Shown piece by piece: positions 55,836-64,000 of a DNA stretch of 64,000 bases. Position 1 is the first letter of the stretch. Each line of letters opens with the position of its first letter. The notes beneath the pieces were generated by a model. That model was not told the origin of the DNA, did no database searches, and saw only the letters and a list, made by a program, of their open reading frames with translations. The stretch is taken from assembly GCA_048493715.1 (NCBI GenBank), contig JBGDCZ010000009.1, positions 1 through 64,000 on the forward strand, given 5' to 3'. The position numbers were made by a program, and so were the translations under genes. This stretch comes from Arsenophonus sp048493715 (GTDB taxonomy: Bacteria; Pseudomonadota; Gammaproteobacteria; Enterobacterales; Enterobacteriaceae).

Positions 55836-58160
55836 TTAGCGCTTTTTATTAAGAGCTGCCGCCAGTGCAGCTCCCATCACACTATTACCTGATAGGGTAT
55901 TGTTTCGCTGTGATGTTTTAGTTGGACTTGCTATCGGGGCATTGCTGGTTGTTTGTTGCTTATTACGGTGTTGTGGCGTATCTGCAGTTTTCTCATCCAA
56001 ACGCATGGTTAGCGCAATTCGTTTACGGTTTAAATCAATATCGACCACTTTAACTTTGATAATATCTCCTACTTTGACTACTGAATGGGGATCTTTAATA
56101 AATTTATCAGACAGAGAGGAAATATGGACCAAACCATCTTGGTGTACACCAATATCGACAAACGCACCAAAATTGGTCACATTGGTCACAGAGCCTTCTA
56201 GTATCATACTTGTTTTAAGATCTTCCATGGTTTCAACACCATCGACAAAGACGGCGGTTTTGAATTCAGGTCGTGGATCACGGCCGGGTTTTTTCAGTTG
56301 TTTTAAAATATCGTTTACCGTAGGAATACCAAATTTGTCAGTGGTAAACTGTTCTGGTTTCAGATTATTGAGCAGACTAGTGTTACCCATGATCGTTTCT
56401 AGTGGTAGCTTAGTGGTTAATAAGATTTTTTCGACGATTGGGTAAGCTTCAGGATGAACTGTTGAGGCATCAAGTGGATTATCTCCCGCCATGATGCGTA
56501 AAAAACCCGCGCACTGCTCGAAAGCTTTGCTACCAAGACGTGTGACTTTCAATAGTTGCTTGCGGTCATTAAACCGTCCGTGCTCATTACGCCAGTTAAC
56601 CAGGTTTTGGGCAATGGTTTTACTTAGTCCTGCAACATGTGAAAGTAGGGCTACCGAGGCGGTATTTAGATCAACACCTACTGCGTTTACACAGTCTTCT
56701 ACTACCGCCTCCAATGTTTTTGCGAGTAAAGTTTGATTAACATCATGTTGGTATTGACCAACACCAATTGATTTAGGATCAATTTTTACTAATTCAGCTA
56801 GCGGATCCTGTAAACGACGAGCAATAGAGACAGCACCACGTAAGGAGACGCCAAGCTTGGGAAATTCTTGTGCTGCTAACTCAGAGGCTGAGTAAACTGA
56901 AGCACCAGATTCACTAACAATTACTTTCTGAGCTGTGATTTTTGGATACTTTTTTTTAACTGCAGCAAAAAAGCGTTCAGTTTCACGCGAGGCGGTGCCG
57001 TTACCAATAGCAACCAATGCTACTTTATATTTCTCACATAAGGATGCAATAGTTGCGGCAGATTTTGTTACCTGTCCAGTATGAGGATAAATAGTGTCGG
57101 TAGTAATGAGTTTACCTGTTGCATCAACAATGGCAACCTTGACACCAGTGCGTATACCAGGATCTAATCCCATGGTGGTATGCATGCCGGCAGGAGCGGC
57201 CATTAGAAGGTCACGTAGATTACGCGCAAAAACATGAATAGCTTCTTCTTCTGCTTTTTCACGTAAGGTGCCCATCAATTCTGTTTCAAGATGTAACAAT
57301 ATTTTTACTCGCCATGTCCAACTGACGACAGCTTTTCGCCATTTATCTGCTTGTGCATTATTTAGATGTAAGCCAAAGTGTCGGGTAATAATTTCTTCAC
57401 AATAACTTTCTTTAGGAGATGATTCAAATTGTGGATCGGCATTAAGTGATAATTGTAAAATACCTTCGTTACGACCCCGAAATATAGCAAGAGCTCGGTG
57501 GGATGGAATATGGGCAATAGGTTCATGGTGATCGAAATAATCGCTAAATTTTGCCCCTAGTGTTTCTTTACCTGCAATAACTTTGGCAGTTAAGTGGGCA
57601 TTTTTCCACAAATAAGCACGAATTTTGCTGAGTAGGTTTGCGTCTTCAGCCAAGCGTTCCATTAAAATATAACGTGCACCATCAAGAGCGGCTTTTGTGT
57701 CATTAATATTTTTTTGTGGATTGATAAAGGTTTTGGCCATTTGCTCTGGTACTTGTTGCGGGTCATTCCATAATAGATCTGCGAGTGGTTCTAAACCAGC
57801 TTCGATCGCTATTTGGCCTCGGGTACGACGTTTAGGTTTATAGGGCAAGTACAGATCTTCAAGCTCAGTTTTATTAAAAGTGTTATTAATCGCTTGAGCA
57901 AGTTCTGATGTAAGTTTTCCTTGTTCATTAATCGATTTTAGAATAGTTTGGCGACGTTCGTTTAATTCACGCAGGTAACTTAAACGGGTTTCAAGTTTAC
58001 GCAGTTGGTTATCGTCGAGCCCTCCCGTGGCTTCTTTACGGTAACGGGCAATAAAAGGAACGGTATTTCCTTCGTCGAGTAATGTAATAGCTGAAAGTAC
58101 TTGTTGTGGCGTTGTATGTAATTCATATGCAATAATTTGGCTTAAGGATTCATTCATCAT
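55836..58160 (-). CDS. tex: Tex (YhgF) S1-domain RNA-binding transcription accessory protein
   Basis: 774 residues, full length. The N-terminal helical region starts MMNESLSQIIAYELHTTPQQ and has NTVPFIARYRKEATGGLDD. A YqgF-like RNase H fold is near 325-450 (TTMGLDPGIRTGVKVAIVDA), then a helix-hairpin-helix (GVDLNTASVALLSHVAGLS) and the C-terminal S1 domain VTNVTNFGAFVDIGVHQDGL. The adjacent E. coli order greB-tex-feoABC is kept except that greB is turned round. Confidence 0.95.
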   Translation of the reverse strand: MMNESLSQIIAYELHTTPQQVLSAITLLDEGNTVPFIARYRKEATGGLDDNQLRKLETRLSYLRELNERRQTILKSINEQGKLTSELAQAINNTFNKTELEDLYLPYKPKRRTRGQIAIEAGLEPLADLLWNDPQQVPEQMAKTFINPQKNINDTKAALDGARYILMERLAEDANLLSKIRAYLWKNAHLTAKVIAGKETLGAKFSDYFDHHEPIAHIPSHRALAIFRGRNEGILQLSLNADPQFESSPKESYCEEIITRHFGLHLNNAQADKWRKAVVSWTWRVKILLHLETELMGTLREKAEEEAIHVFARNLRDLLMAAPAGMHTTMGLDPGIRTGVKVAIVDATGKLITTDTIYPHTGQVTKSAATIASLCEKYKVALVAIGNGTASRETERFFAAVKKKYPKITAQKVIVSESGASVYSASELAAQEFPKLGVSLRGAVSIARRLQDPLAELVKIDPKSIGVGQYQHDVNQTLLAKTLEAVVEDCVNAVGVDLNTASVALLSHVAGLSKTIAQNLVNWRNEHGRFNDRKQLLKVTRLGSKAFEQCAGFLRIMAGDNPLDASTVHPEAYPIVEKILLTTKLPLETIMGNTSLLNNLKPEQFTTDKFGIPTVNDILKQLKKPGRDPRPEFKTAVFVDGVETMEDLKTSMILEGSVTNVTNFGAFVDIGVHQDGLVHISSLSDKFIKDPHSVVKVGDIIKVKVVDIDLNRKRIALTMRLDEKTADTPQHRNKQQTTSNAPIASPTKTSQRNNTLSGNSVMGAALAAALNKKR

Positions 58161-58348
58161 TTTAGTTTCTTCAATACATAAATAGGATGCAATTAACAGC
58201 TTATATGTGCATTTATACGTGTTGAAAGCAATAATTTCCAGTTAACATTGTATTGGGATATTAGAATCTGCAGGAGTTAACTAAAACTTTTTTTGAATTA
58301 GATATAGTAATTAGTTTAAATTAAGGTTAATCATACTGAGTTTTTATT

Positions 58349-58844
58349 GTGAAAAATAATTATATTACTCGTGAAGGTTGGAGCACGCTTGAAAAAGAAT
58401 TGAAGTTTCTATGGCGAGAGGAGCGACCGAAAGTTACCCGAGCTGTATCAGAGGCAGCGGCACAAGGTGATCGTTCAGAGAATGCAGAGTATATTTATGG
58501 TAAAAAGCGATTACGAGAAATTGATCGACGTATTCGATTTTTATCTAAAAGTCTTGAAGTATTAAAGATAGTTGATCCCGATCCTCGGCAAGAAGGTAGA
58601 GCTTATTTTGGTGCTTGGTTAAAACTACAAGATGAAAGTGGTAGTATTAATGTTTTTCGCTTAGTTGGGCCCGATGAATTTAACCCGTCTAAAAAATGGA
58701 TTTCTATTAATTTCACCTGTGGCAAGAGAACTATTAGGTAAACAGATTGATGATGAAGTTACGGTGAATACGCCAAATGGTATTATTACCTACTGGATAC
58801 TGGAAATTAATTATCAAGCGATTGAGTTGTGTAATGATATATAA
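58349..58844 (+). pseudogene. greB: Transcript cleavage factor GreB, one-base insertion
   Basis: The GTG start gives a normal GreB coiled coil (REGWSTLEKELKFLWREERP) and catalytic DRSENAEY tip (acidic pair D and E in DRSENA), then FRLVGPDEFNPSKKWISIN. One extra T in the run AATTTCACC (about 58710) shifts the frame. The correct continuation SPVARELLGKQIDDEVTVNT PNGII is present in the next frame to TAA 58842-58844. The last 45 or so residues, which dock on RNA polymerase, are lost unless the run slips. GreA could cover the role if present. A sequencing error in this short T run is possible. Confidence 0.85.
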
Positions 58845-58973
58845 AATTAATAAGATCAGAAAAATGTAAATATTAATCTAAAAAAGCCTAATAGAAATTA
58901 GTTATATTAATAATAGCCTTATTTGTTATTAAGGCCCTATATAGGGATCTTAAAATATTTATGGAGTCAAAAA

Positions 58974-59693
58974 ATGCAAGAAAATTATAAAATTCTTGTT
59001 GTGGATGATGATATGCGTTTGCGTTCTTTACTTGAGCGCTATTTAACTGAACAAGGTTTTCAAGTACGTAGTACAGCCAATGCCGAGCAAATGGATCGTA
59101 TTTTGACGCGAGAATCTATTCATTTGATTGTACTTGATTTAATGTTACCAGGTGAAGATGGTTTATCTATTTGTCGTCGTTTAAGAAGTCAAAATAATCC
59201 TATTCCAATTATTATGGTAACAGCAAAAGGTGAAGAGGTAGATCGGATCGTTGGTTTAGAAATTGGTGCGGATGATTATATCCCGAAACCCTTTAATCCT
59301 AGAGAATTATTGGCTCGTATTCGTGCAGTATTACGCCGCCAAGCAAATGAGCTGCCTGGCGCCCCTGCACAGGATGAAGCAGTAATTCGGTTTGGTAAGT
59401 TCAGATTAAATTTGGGAACACGAGAAATGTTTCAAGATGATGAATCAATGCCATTGACCAGTGGTGAATTTGCTGTTTTAAAAGTCCTGGTCTCTTATCC
59501 ACGTGAACCGTTATCTCGTGACAAACTAATGAGTCTTGCTCGAGGACGTGAATACAGTGCAATGGAGCGCTCTATAGATGTACAGATCTCGCGTTTGCGT
59601 CGAATGATCGAAGATGATCCCACTCATCCACGTTATATTCAAACGGTTTGGGGATTAGGTTATGTATTTGTGCCAGATGGTAGTAAAGCATGA
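58974..59693 (+). CDS. ompR: OmpR response regulator
   Basis: 239 residues from the ATG at 58974 (MQENYKILVVDDDMRLRSLL), with GGAG nine bases upstream. Phospho-acceptor D55 lies in LDLMLPGEDG, and the C-terminal winged helix has MERSIDVQISRLRRMIEDDP and VWGLGYVF. It controls porins and other osmo-responsive genes. Its stop overlaps the envZ start (ATGA). Confidence 0.97.
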   Translation: MQENYKILVVDDDMRLRSLLERYLTEQGFQVRSTANAEQMDRILTRESIHLIVLDLMLPGEDGLSICRRLRSQNNPIPIIMVTAKGEEVDRIVGLEIGADDYIPKPFNPRELLARIRAVLRRQANELPGAPAQDEAVIRFGKFRLNLGTREMFQDDESMPLTSGEFAVLKVLVSYPREPLSRDKLMSLARGREYSAMERSIDVQISRLRRMIEDDPTHPRYIQTVWGLGYVFVPDGSKA

Positions 59694-61015
59694 AACGATT
59701 GCGTTTTTCCAGACGTAACACGTTTTCTCGTTCATTATTTGTTATTGTTACTTTACTGTTTGCTAGTTTGGTCACCAGTTATTTAGTGGTGCTTAATTTT
59801 GTTGTGATGCCGAGTCTTCAGCAACTTAATAAAGTATTAGCCTATGAAGTACATACCTTATTAACAGAGAAAATTGAATTACAAGATGGAAATGCAATTT
59901 TAATGTCTCCATCATTCAAGAAGAAAATCTATAAAGAACTCGGTATTAATTTTTATACTGAGTCGGTTGCTATGGAAAAAGGTTTACGTTGGGCAAGACA
60001 TTATGAGGAATTAAGCCAACAGATGGCGGAATATATGGATGGCAAGGCGGATGTTCGCCTTGAAATAGCAAAGGAGCATCCTTTTCTATGGTTAAACTCT
60101 TATATTGCCCCGAATGTTTGGATACGATTGCCTTTGACTGAAATAGGGCAGAATCAGTTCGCTGTAGTATTTCGTTACACACTGGCTATTTTCTTGACCA
60201 TTTTTGCTGTTACATGGCTTTATATACGTTATCAAAGTCGGCCATTATTTATTTTAGAAAATTATGCTAAGCAAATGGGAAAAGGCTTCATGGTTCCAGC
60301 TATCAAGGAAGAAGGTTCATTAGAAATACGTTATGTTATTCGCGCTTTTAATCGAATGTCGTCGGGGATAAAAATGCTGGAAAATGATAGAACGATATTG
60401 ATGGCAGGAGTGAGTCATGATTTAAGAACCCCGTTAACACGTATTCGTTTAGCGACAGAAATGATGAATGAAAAGGATCAATATTTAGCCGAATCAATTA
60501 ACAAAGATATTGAAGAGTGTGATGCTATCATTGAGCAATTTATGGACTATTTACGTACTGGCCGGGAAATGAATATGGAGTTTTGTGACTTGAATAAAAT
60601 CCTGCTTGAGGCGGTTAATGCTGAAAGTAGTTTCTTGCCTAATATTGAGACACAAATTAGTCTATTACCTATCATTATTAATGCTAATGCGATTGCCATT
60701 AAACGAGCAGTGACCAATATGCTGGTTAACGCTTTCCGTTATGGAAATGGCTGGGTAAAAGTCAGCAGTGGTGTGATAAAAGATCATGCTTGGTTTCAAG
60801 TTGAGGATAATGGTGCAGGGATTAAAAAAGAGAGTATTCAACATCTCTTTCAACCTTTTGTGCAAGGTGAAAGAGCAAGAAGTAATACTGGTACAGGATT
60901 AGGATTAGCAATTATTCGTCGAATTATTGATGCTCATGATGGTGAAATCATTATAGATAAAAGTAAGCGTGGTGGGTTATCTATACGGGCAACGTTACCA
61001 TTGATGGAAAAATAG
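59690..61015 (+). CDS. envZ: EnvZ osmosensor histidine kinase
   Basis: 441 residues, about the standard length. TM1 at about 16-36, periplasmic domain to about 155, TM2 at about 160-180, HAMP, H-box GVSHDLRTPLTRIRLATEMM (phospho-His near 243), N box VTNMLVNAFRYGN and G boxes VEDNGAGI and GTGLGLAI. It phosphorylates OmpR. Both partners are intact, so the OmpR and Cpx envelope circuits survive while the BvgAS-type system does not. Confidence 0.97.
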   Translation: MKRLRFSRRNTFSRSLFVIVTLLFASLVTSYLVVLNFVVMPSLQQLNKVLAYEVHTLLTEKIELQDGNAILMSPSFKKKIYKELGINFYTESVAMEKGLRWARHYEELSQQMAEYMDGKADVRLEIAKEHPFLWLNSYIAPNVWIRLPLTEIGQNQFAVVFRYTLAIFLTIFAVTWLYIRYQSRPLFILENYAKQMGKGFMVPAIKEEGSLEIRYVIRAFNRMSSGIKMLENDRTILMAGVSHDLRTPLTRIRLATEMMNEKDQYLAESINKDIEECDAIIEQFMDYLRTGREMNMEFCDLNKILLEAVNAESSFLPNIETQISLLPIIINANAIAIKRAVTNMLVNAFRYGNGWVKVSSGVIKDHAWFQVEDNGAGIKKESIQHLFQPFVQGERARSNTGTGLGLAIIRRIIDAHDGEIIIDKSKRGGLSIRATLPLMEK

Positions 61016-61151
61016 AAATTTATATTTTTATTTAGCCGTTATTTAACGGAAGAATTTACTGTATTTTATGAAATCATATAATTCTTTGATTTCGAAAATC
61101 TATTATCTCTATTCATAAAGCTATTTTTTAATAAATTGATTATTAATTTAA

Positions 61152-61191
61152 CTGTCATAAAATTGTCATAAATAGTACATCTTTTTGTCAT
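61152..61191. promoter_or_regulatory. Tandem Pho box upstream of pstS
   Basis: Four PhoB-type 7-mers at exact 11-base spacing: CTGTCAT (61152), TTGTCAT (61163), AGTACAT (61174), TTGTCAT (61185). The first pair forms CTGTCATAAAATTGTCAT, a near-consensus Pho box. It indicates phosphate-starvation control of pstSCAB by PhoB. Confidence 0.88.
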
Positions 61192-61281
61192 CTAACTGAT
61201 CTATTTTTTCCTCGTATTTTTTTAACTCACTACAATTAACACAGTACTTTGTTTCTCTTTTTATCCCAAATAGGAGGGATT

Positions 61282-62319
61282 ATGAAATTGATGCGTTCCA
61301 TCATCGTTAATGTCATAGCCATGTTCTCTTTGACGACAACGTCAGTTTTCGCGGCGATTAGTCTTACTGGCGCTGGTGCGACATTTCCTGCACCGGTTTA
61401 TGCAAAATGGGCAGATAGCTATCAGAAAGAAACAGGCAACCAGATTAACTACCAGGGAATTGGATCGTCAGGTGGGGTAAAACAGATTATTGCTAAAACT
61501 GTTGATTTTGGTGCTTCGGATGCGCCTTTAAGTGATGAAAAACTCAATCAAGAAGGTCTTTTTCAATTTCCAACGGTGATTGGTGGAGTTGTGCCAGCGG
61601 TCAATATTCCGGGTATTCAATCCGGACAATTGATATTAGATGGCAAAACACTGGCTAACATTTATTTAGGTATCATTAAAAAATGGAATGATCCCAAAAT
61701 TGTCGCATTAAATCCTGGCTTAAAATTACCGGCACAAAATATTGCTGTTGTTCGCCGGGCGGATGGTTCAGGAACGACTTTTGTTTTTACCAGTTATCTT
61801 GCAAAGGTAAATTCTGATTGGAAAGATAAGATTGGTACCGGTTCTACAGTTAAGTGGCCAACCGGAATTGCCGGGAAAGGTAATGAAGGAGTTGCTGCTT
61901 TTGTTCAGCGTCTACCTGGTGCTATCGGTTATGTAGAATATACCTATGCTAAACAAAACAAATTAGCTTATACCAAATTAATTTCTGCTGATGGAGAAGT
62001 AGTCACACCAACAGAGAGTAATTTTAGTGCCACCGTTAAAAAGGCAGAATGGATTAAAACGTTTGCTCAAGATCTCACCAATCAGGCCGGAAAAAATGTT
62101 TGGCCAATTACTTCCGCAACTTTTATTTTATTACATAAAGAACAAAAAAATATTGAGAAGGCGAAAGCAATATTAGCCTTCTTTGACTGGACATACGATA
62201 AAGGAGCTGAGCAGGCTACCGCTTTGGGTTATGCCATATTGCCAAACGAAGTTGTGGCGCACATTCGCAGTGAGTGGAAAAACAATATAAAAGACGTTAA
62301 TGGCAATCCTTTGTATTGA
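61282..62319 (+). CDS. pstS: Phosphate-binding protein PstS
   Basis: 345 residues from the ATG at 61282 (GGAGGGATT directly upstream). The signal peptide is MKLMRSIIVNVIAMFSLTTT followed by SVFA. The mature protein begins ISLTGAGATFPAPVYAKWAD; GSSGGVKQII, DFGASDAPLS and RRADGSGTTFVFTSYL are the phosphate-binding loops. It is a periplasmic subunit delivering phosphate to PstCAB. Confidence 0.97.
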   Translation: MKLMRSIIVNVIAMFSLTTTSVFAAISLTGAGATFPAPVYAKWADSYQKETGNQINYQGIGSSGGVKQIIAKTVDFGASDAPLSDEKLNQEGLFQFPTVIGGVVPAVNIPGIQSGQLILDGKTLANIYLGIIKKWNDPKIVALNPGLKLPAQNIAVVRRADGSGTTFVFTSYLAKVNSDWKDKIGTGSTVKWPTGIAGKGNEGVAAFVQRLPGAIGYVEYTYAKQNKLAYTKLISADGEVVTPTESNFSATVKKAEWIKTFAQDLTNQAGKNVWPITSATFILLHKEQKNIEKAKAILAFFDWTYDKGAEQATALGYAILPNEVVAHIRSEWKNNIKDVNGNPLY

Positions 62320-62376
62320 ATTGAGTGTGTGGGTCAGCTGACAGCAAAAATCGCGCTCTATGTTAAATGAAAGATT

Positions 62377-62397
62377 ATCCCCTTTACATAAGGGGAT
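62377..62397 (+). promoter_or_regulatory. Stem-loop between pstS and pstC
   Basis: ATCCCCTT-TACAT-AAGGGGAT, a perfect 8-bp hairpin in the 95-base pstS/pstC spacer, with no T run. It is likely to stabilise the abundant pstS mRNA or to partly stop transcription so that PstS exceeds the membrane subunits. Confidence 0.6.
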
Positions 62398-62414
62398 TAG
62401 AATGAGAATAAACA

Positions 62415-63371
62415 ATGGCTGAGAAGTTAGCGACTTATAAAGCGCTGGGAAAAAGAGGTGATATTGTTTTTGGTGCCCTGGTTAAACTAGCTGCACTAAT
62501 TACCCTATTAATGCTGAGTGGAATTATTATTTCTTTAATTATTGCTTCATGGCCAAGTATTGAAAAATTTGGTTTTTCTTTTCTTTGGTCAAAGGACTGG
62601 GATGTTCCTGCTCAGCAATTTGGTGCATTAGTGACCATTTATGGCACTGTAGTAACGTCGTTAATTGCATTAATCATTGCTGTGCCTGTCAGTTTTGGTA
62701 TTGCATTATTCTTAACAGAATTATCCCCAAATTGGTTAAAGCGACCTCTAGGTATTGCGATTGAACTATTGGCTGCCGTACCGAGTATTGTTTATGGTAT
62801 GTGGGGATTGTTTATTTTTGTGCCGCTATTTGCGACTTATTTTCAAGAGCCTATTGGTAACGTTTTAGCGGGAATACCGATTATAGGAGAATTATTTTCA
62901 GGTCCGGCTTTAGGTATTGGTATTTTAGCTGCCGGAGTGATCTTGGCAATTATGATTATTCCATATATTGCTTCAGTGATGCGGGATGTTTTCAAGCAGA
63001 CCCCAGTTATGATGAAAGAATCAGCTTATGGTATCGGTTGCACCACTTGGGAAGTTATTTGGCATATCGTATTGCCCTATACTCGTAATGGAGTGATCGG
63101 TGGTGTCATGTTAGGGTTAGGTCGAGCTTTAGGAGAAACGATGGCGGTCACTTTCATTATTGGTAATACTTATCAATTAGATAGCTTTTCATTATTTATG
63201 TCAGGAAACAGTATTACCTCTGCATTGGCAAATGAGTTTGCTGAAGCTGAAAGTGGGTTACATACTGCCGCATTGATGGAATTAGGCTTAATTTTATTTG
63301 TTATTACCTTTATCGTGCTTGCGTTTTCTAAATTGATGATCATACGTTTGGCCAAAAATGAAGGGCGCTAA
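62415..63371 (+). CDS. pstC: Phosphate ABC transporter permease PstC
   Basis: 318 residues with six membrane helices. The permease signature is SAYGIGCTTWEVIWHIVLPY (EAA loop), and LLAAVPSIVYGMWGLFIFVP is conserved. It starts MAEKLATYKALGKRGDIVFG and pairs with PstA in the inner membrane. Its stop is one base before the pstA start. Confidence 0.96.
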   Translation: MAEKLATYKALGKRGDIVFGALVKLAALITLLMLSGIIISLIIASWPSIEKFGFSFLWSKDWDVPAQQFGALVTIYGTVVTSLIALIIAVPVSFGIALFLTELSPNWLKRPLGIAIELLAAVPSIVYGMWGLFIFVPLFATYFQEPIGNVLAGIPIIGELFSGPALGIGILAAGVILAIMIIPYIASVMRDVFKQTPVMMKESAYGIGCTTWEVIWHIVLPYTRNGVIGGVMLGLGRALGETMAVTFIIGNTYQLDSFSLFMSGNSITSALANEFAEAESGLHTAALMELGLILFVITFIVLAFSKLMIIRLAKNEGR

Positions 63372-63372
63372 C

Positions 63373-64000
63373 ATGTTGACGACAGAAACAACAAAAACTA
63401 TCGATATTAAACAAGGTCAACGTAGTCAGGCATGGCGTAGGCAAAAAAATCGGATTGCGCTGTTATTTTCCACGATCACCATGGCATTTGGTCTATTTTG
63501 GTTAATTTGGATCATATTTACCACGTTAACTAAAGGAATAGAAGGCATGTCTTGGAGCTTATTCACCGAAATGACACCACCACCAAACACCAGCGGCGGA
63601 GGATTAGCCAATGCTATCGTAGGTAGTGGTTTATTAATTTTATGGGCGACGGTGTTGGGTACTCCACTTGGCATTATGGCCGGTATTTACTTGTCTGAAT
63701 ATGGGCGTCGCTCTTGGCTTGCAGAGATTATTCGTTTTATTAATGATATTTTGCTTTCTGCACCATCGATCGTAGTTGGGTTATTTGTTTATACGATTGT
63801 GGTGACCAGAATGCAGCATTTTTCTGGTTGGGCAGGGGTTATTGCATTGGCATTGTTACAAATCCCAATTGTTATTCGGACAACAGAGAATATGCTAAAA
63901 CTGGTGCCGGACAATTTGCGTGAGGCTGCATATGCGTTAGGTGCGCCAAAATGGAAAATGATTTTATCGATTACATTAAAAGCTTCTGTTTCAGGAATTA
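63373..64000 (+). CDS. pstA: Phosphate ABC transporter permease PstA (partial, runs off the end)
   Basis: The ATG at 63373, one base after the pstC stop. The visible 209 residues match PstA: NRIALLFSTITMAFGLFWLI, MTPPPNTSGGGLANAIVGSG, FINDILLSAPSIVVGLFVYT and the EAA loop LREAAYALGAPKWKMILSIT. pstB and phoU should follow outside the window. Confidence 0.96.
   Translation, partial: MLTTETTKTIDIKQGQRSQAWRRQKNRIALLFSTITMAFGLFWLIWIIFTTLTKGIEGMSWSLFTEMTPPPNTSGGGLANAIVGSGLLILWATVLGTPLGIMAGIYLSEYGRRSWLAEIIRFINDILLSAPSIVVGLFVYTIVVTRMQHFSGWAGVIALALLQIPIVIRTTENMLKLVPDNLREAAYALGAPKWKMILSITLKASVSGI

Noticed and set aside
55900..56445. A 181-codon open frame on the plus strand within tex
   Set aside because: It is antisense to the well-conserved S1 and C-terminal region of Tex; codon constraint belongs to the minus strand.
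1..64000. CRISPR array, tRNA, rRNA or integrase/attachment site
   Set aside because: No regularly spaced direct repeats, no cloverleaf with a clear anticodon arm and no integrase-like protein were recognised on inspection; a tRNAscan or repeat search was not possible here.

Overview
The window is an AT-rich chromosomal segment from a gammaproteobacterium of the order Enterobacterales. Gene content, protein similarity and local order (cpxP/cpxRA, trmL-cysE-gpsA-secB, hldD-waaF-waaC, waaA/coaD/mutM, rpmBG-radC-coaBC-dut-slmA-pyrE-rph-yicC, glpD/RGE, nfuA-gntX/bioH-feo-tex-greB-ompR-envZ, pstSCA) match E. coli-type chromosomes. The base composition, the many broken genes, the long gene-poor stretches and the Photorhabdus/Xenorhabdus/Proteus-like accessory remnants suggest a Morganellaceae host-associated bacterium in partial genome reduction, such as an Arsenophonus-type insect symbiont. 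The genus is inference from memory.

Layout. 1-9,000 is a decayed accessory zone. It holds a broken SGNH hydrolase, a broken TcdA/TcdB-type glycosyltransferase toxin domain, one intact BamA/TamA-type outer-membrane protein, a fimbrial-type HTH regulator with one stop codon, a broken outer-membrane barrel protein and a shattered BvgS/EvgS-BvgA/EvgA-type phosphorelay. 9,441-12,266 is the intact Cpx envelope-stress locus, with a recognisable CpxQ sRNA in the cpxP 3' UTR and a CpxR box. 13,260-19,650 is housekeeping (trmL, gpsA, secB, yibN, envC, yibQ), with cysE dead by two independent lesions and grxC and gpmM absent from their usual places. 20,098-34,186 is lipopolysaccharide core synthesis (hldD, waaF, waaC, a GT39 enzyme, waaA, waaL, one live and one dead GT8 enzyme, waaP, waaG, waaQ) around coaD and mutM. 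35,650-42,086 is the conserved rpmG-rpmB-(radC pseudogene)-coaBC-dut-slmA-pyrE-rph-yicC block.

42,110-45,300 is a second accessory island: a dead Phd/YefM-type antitoxin with an intact palindromic operator, unrecognisable debris, a clear ArcZ-type sRNA gene, and an apparently intact convergent luxR/luxI quorum-sensing pair. 45,880-52,904 has pfkA, glpD, glpRGE with two GlpR sites in front of glpD, nfuA, a broken gntX, and bioH. 52,998-55,739 is a completely decayed feoABC ferrous-iron operon, still with a Fur-box-like promoter. 55,836-64,000 has tex, a frameshifted greB, ompR-envZ, and the start of a Pho-box-controlled pst phosphate operon that runs off the end.

About eighteen genes are broken, mostly in environmental sensing, surface structures, toxins, iron and sulfur acquisition and accessory repair. 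Translation, LPS core, cell division and central metabolism are kept. No tRNA, rRNA, CRISPR array, insertion sequence or intact prophage was recognised. The most notable survivors are the luxR/luxI pair directly downstream of an arcZ-like sRNA gene, and the CpxQ sRNA: regulatory RNAs and cell-to-cell signalling kept while neighbouring sensors decay.
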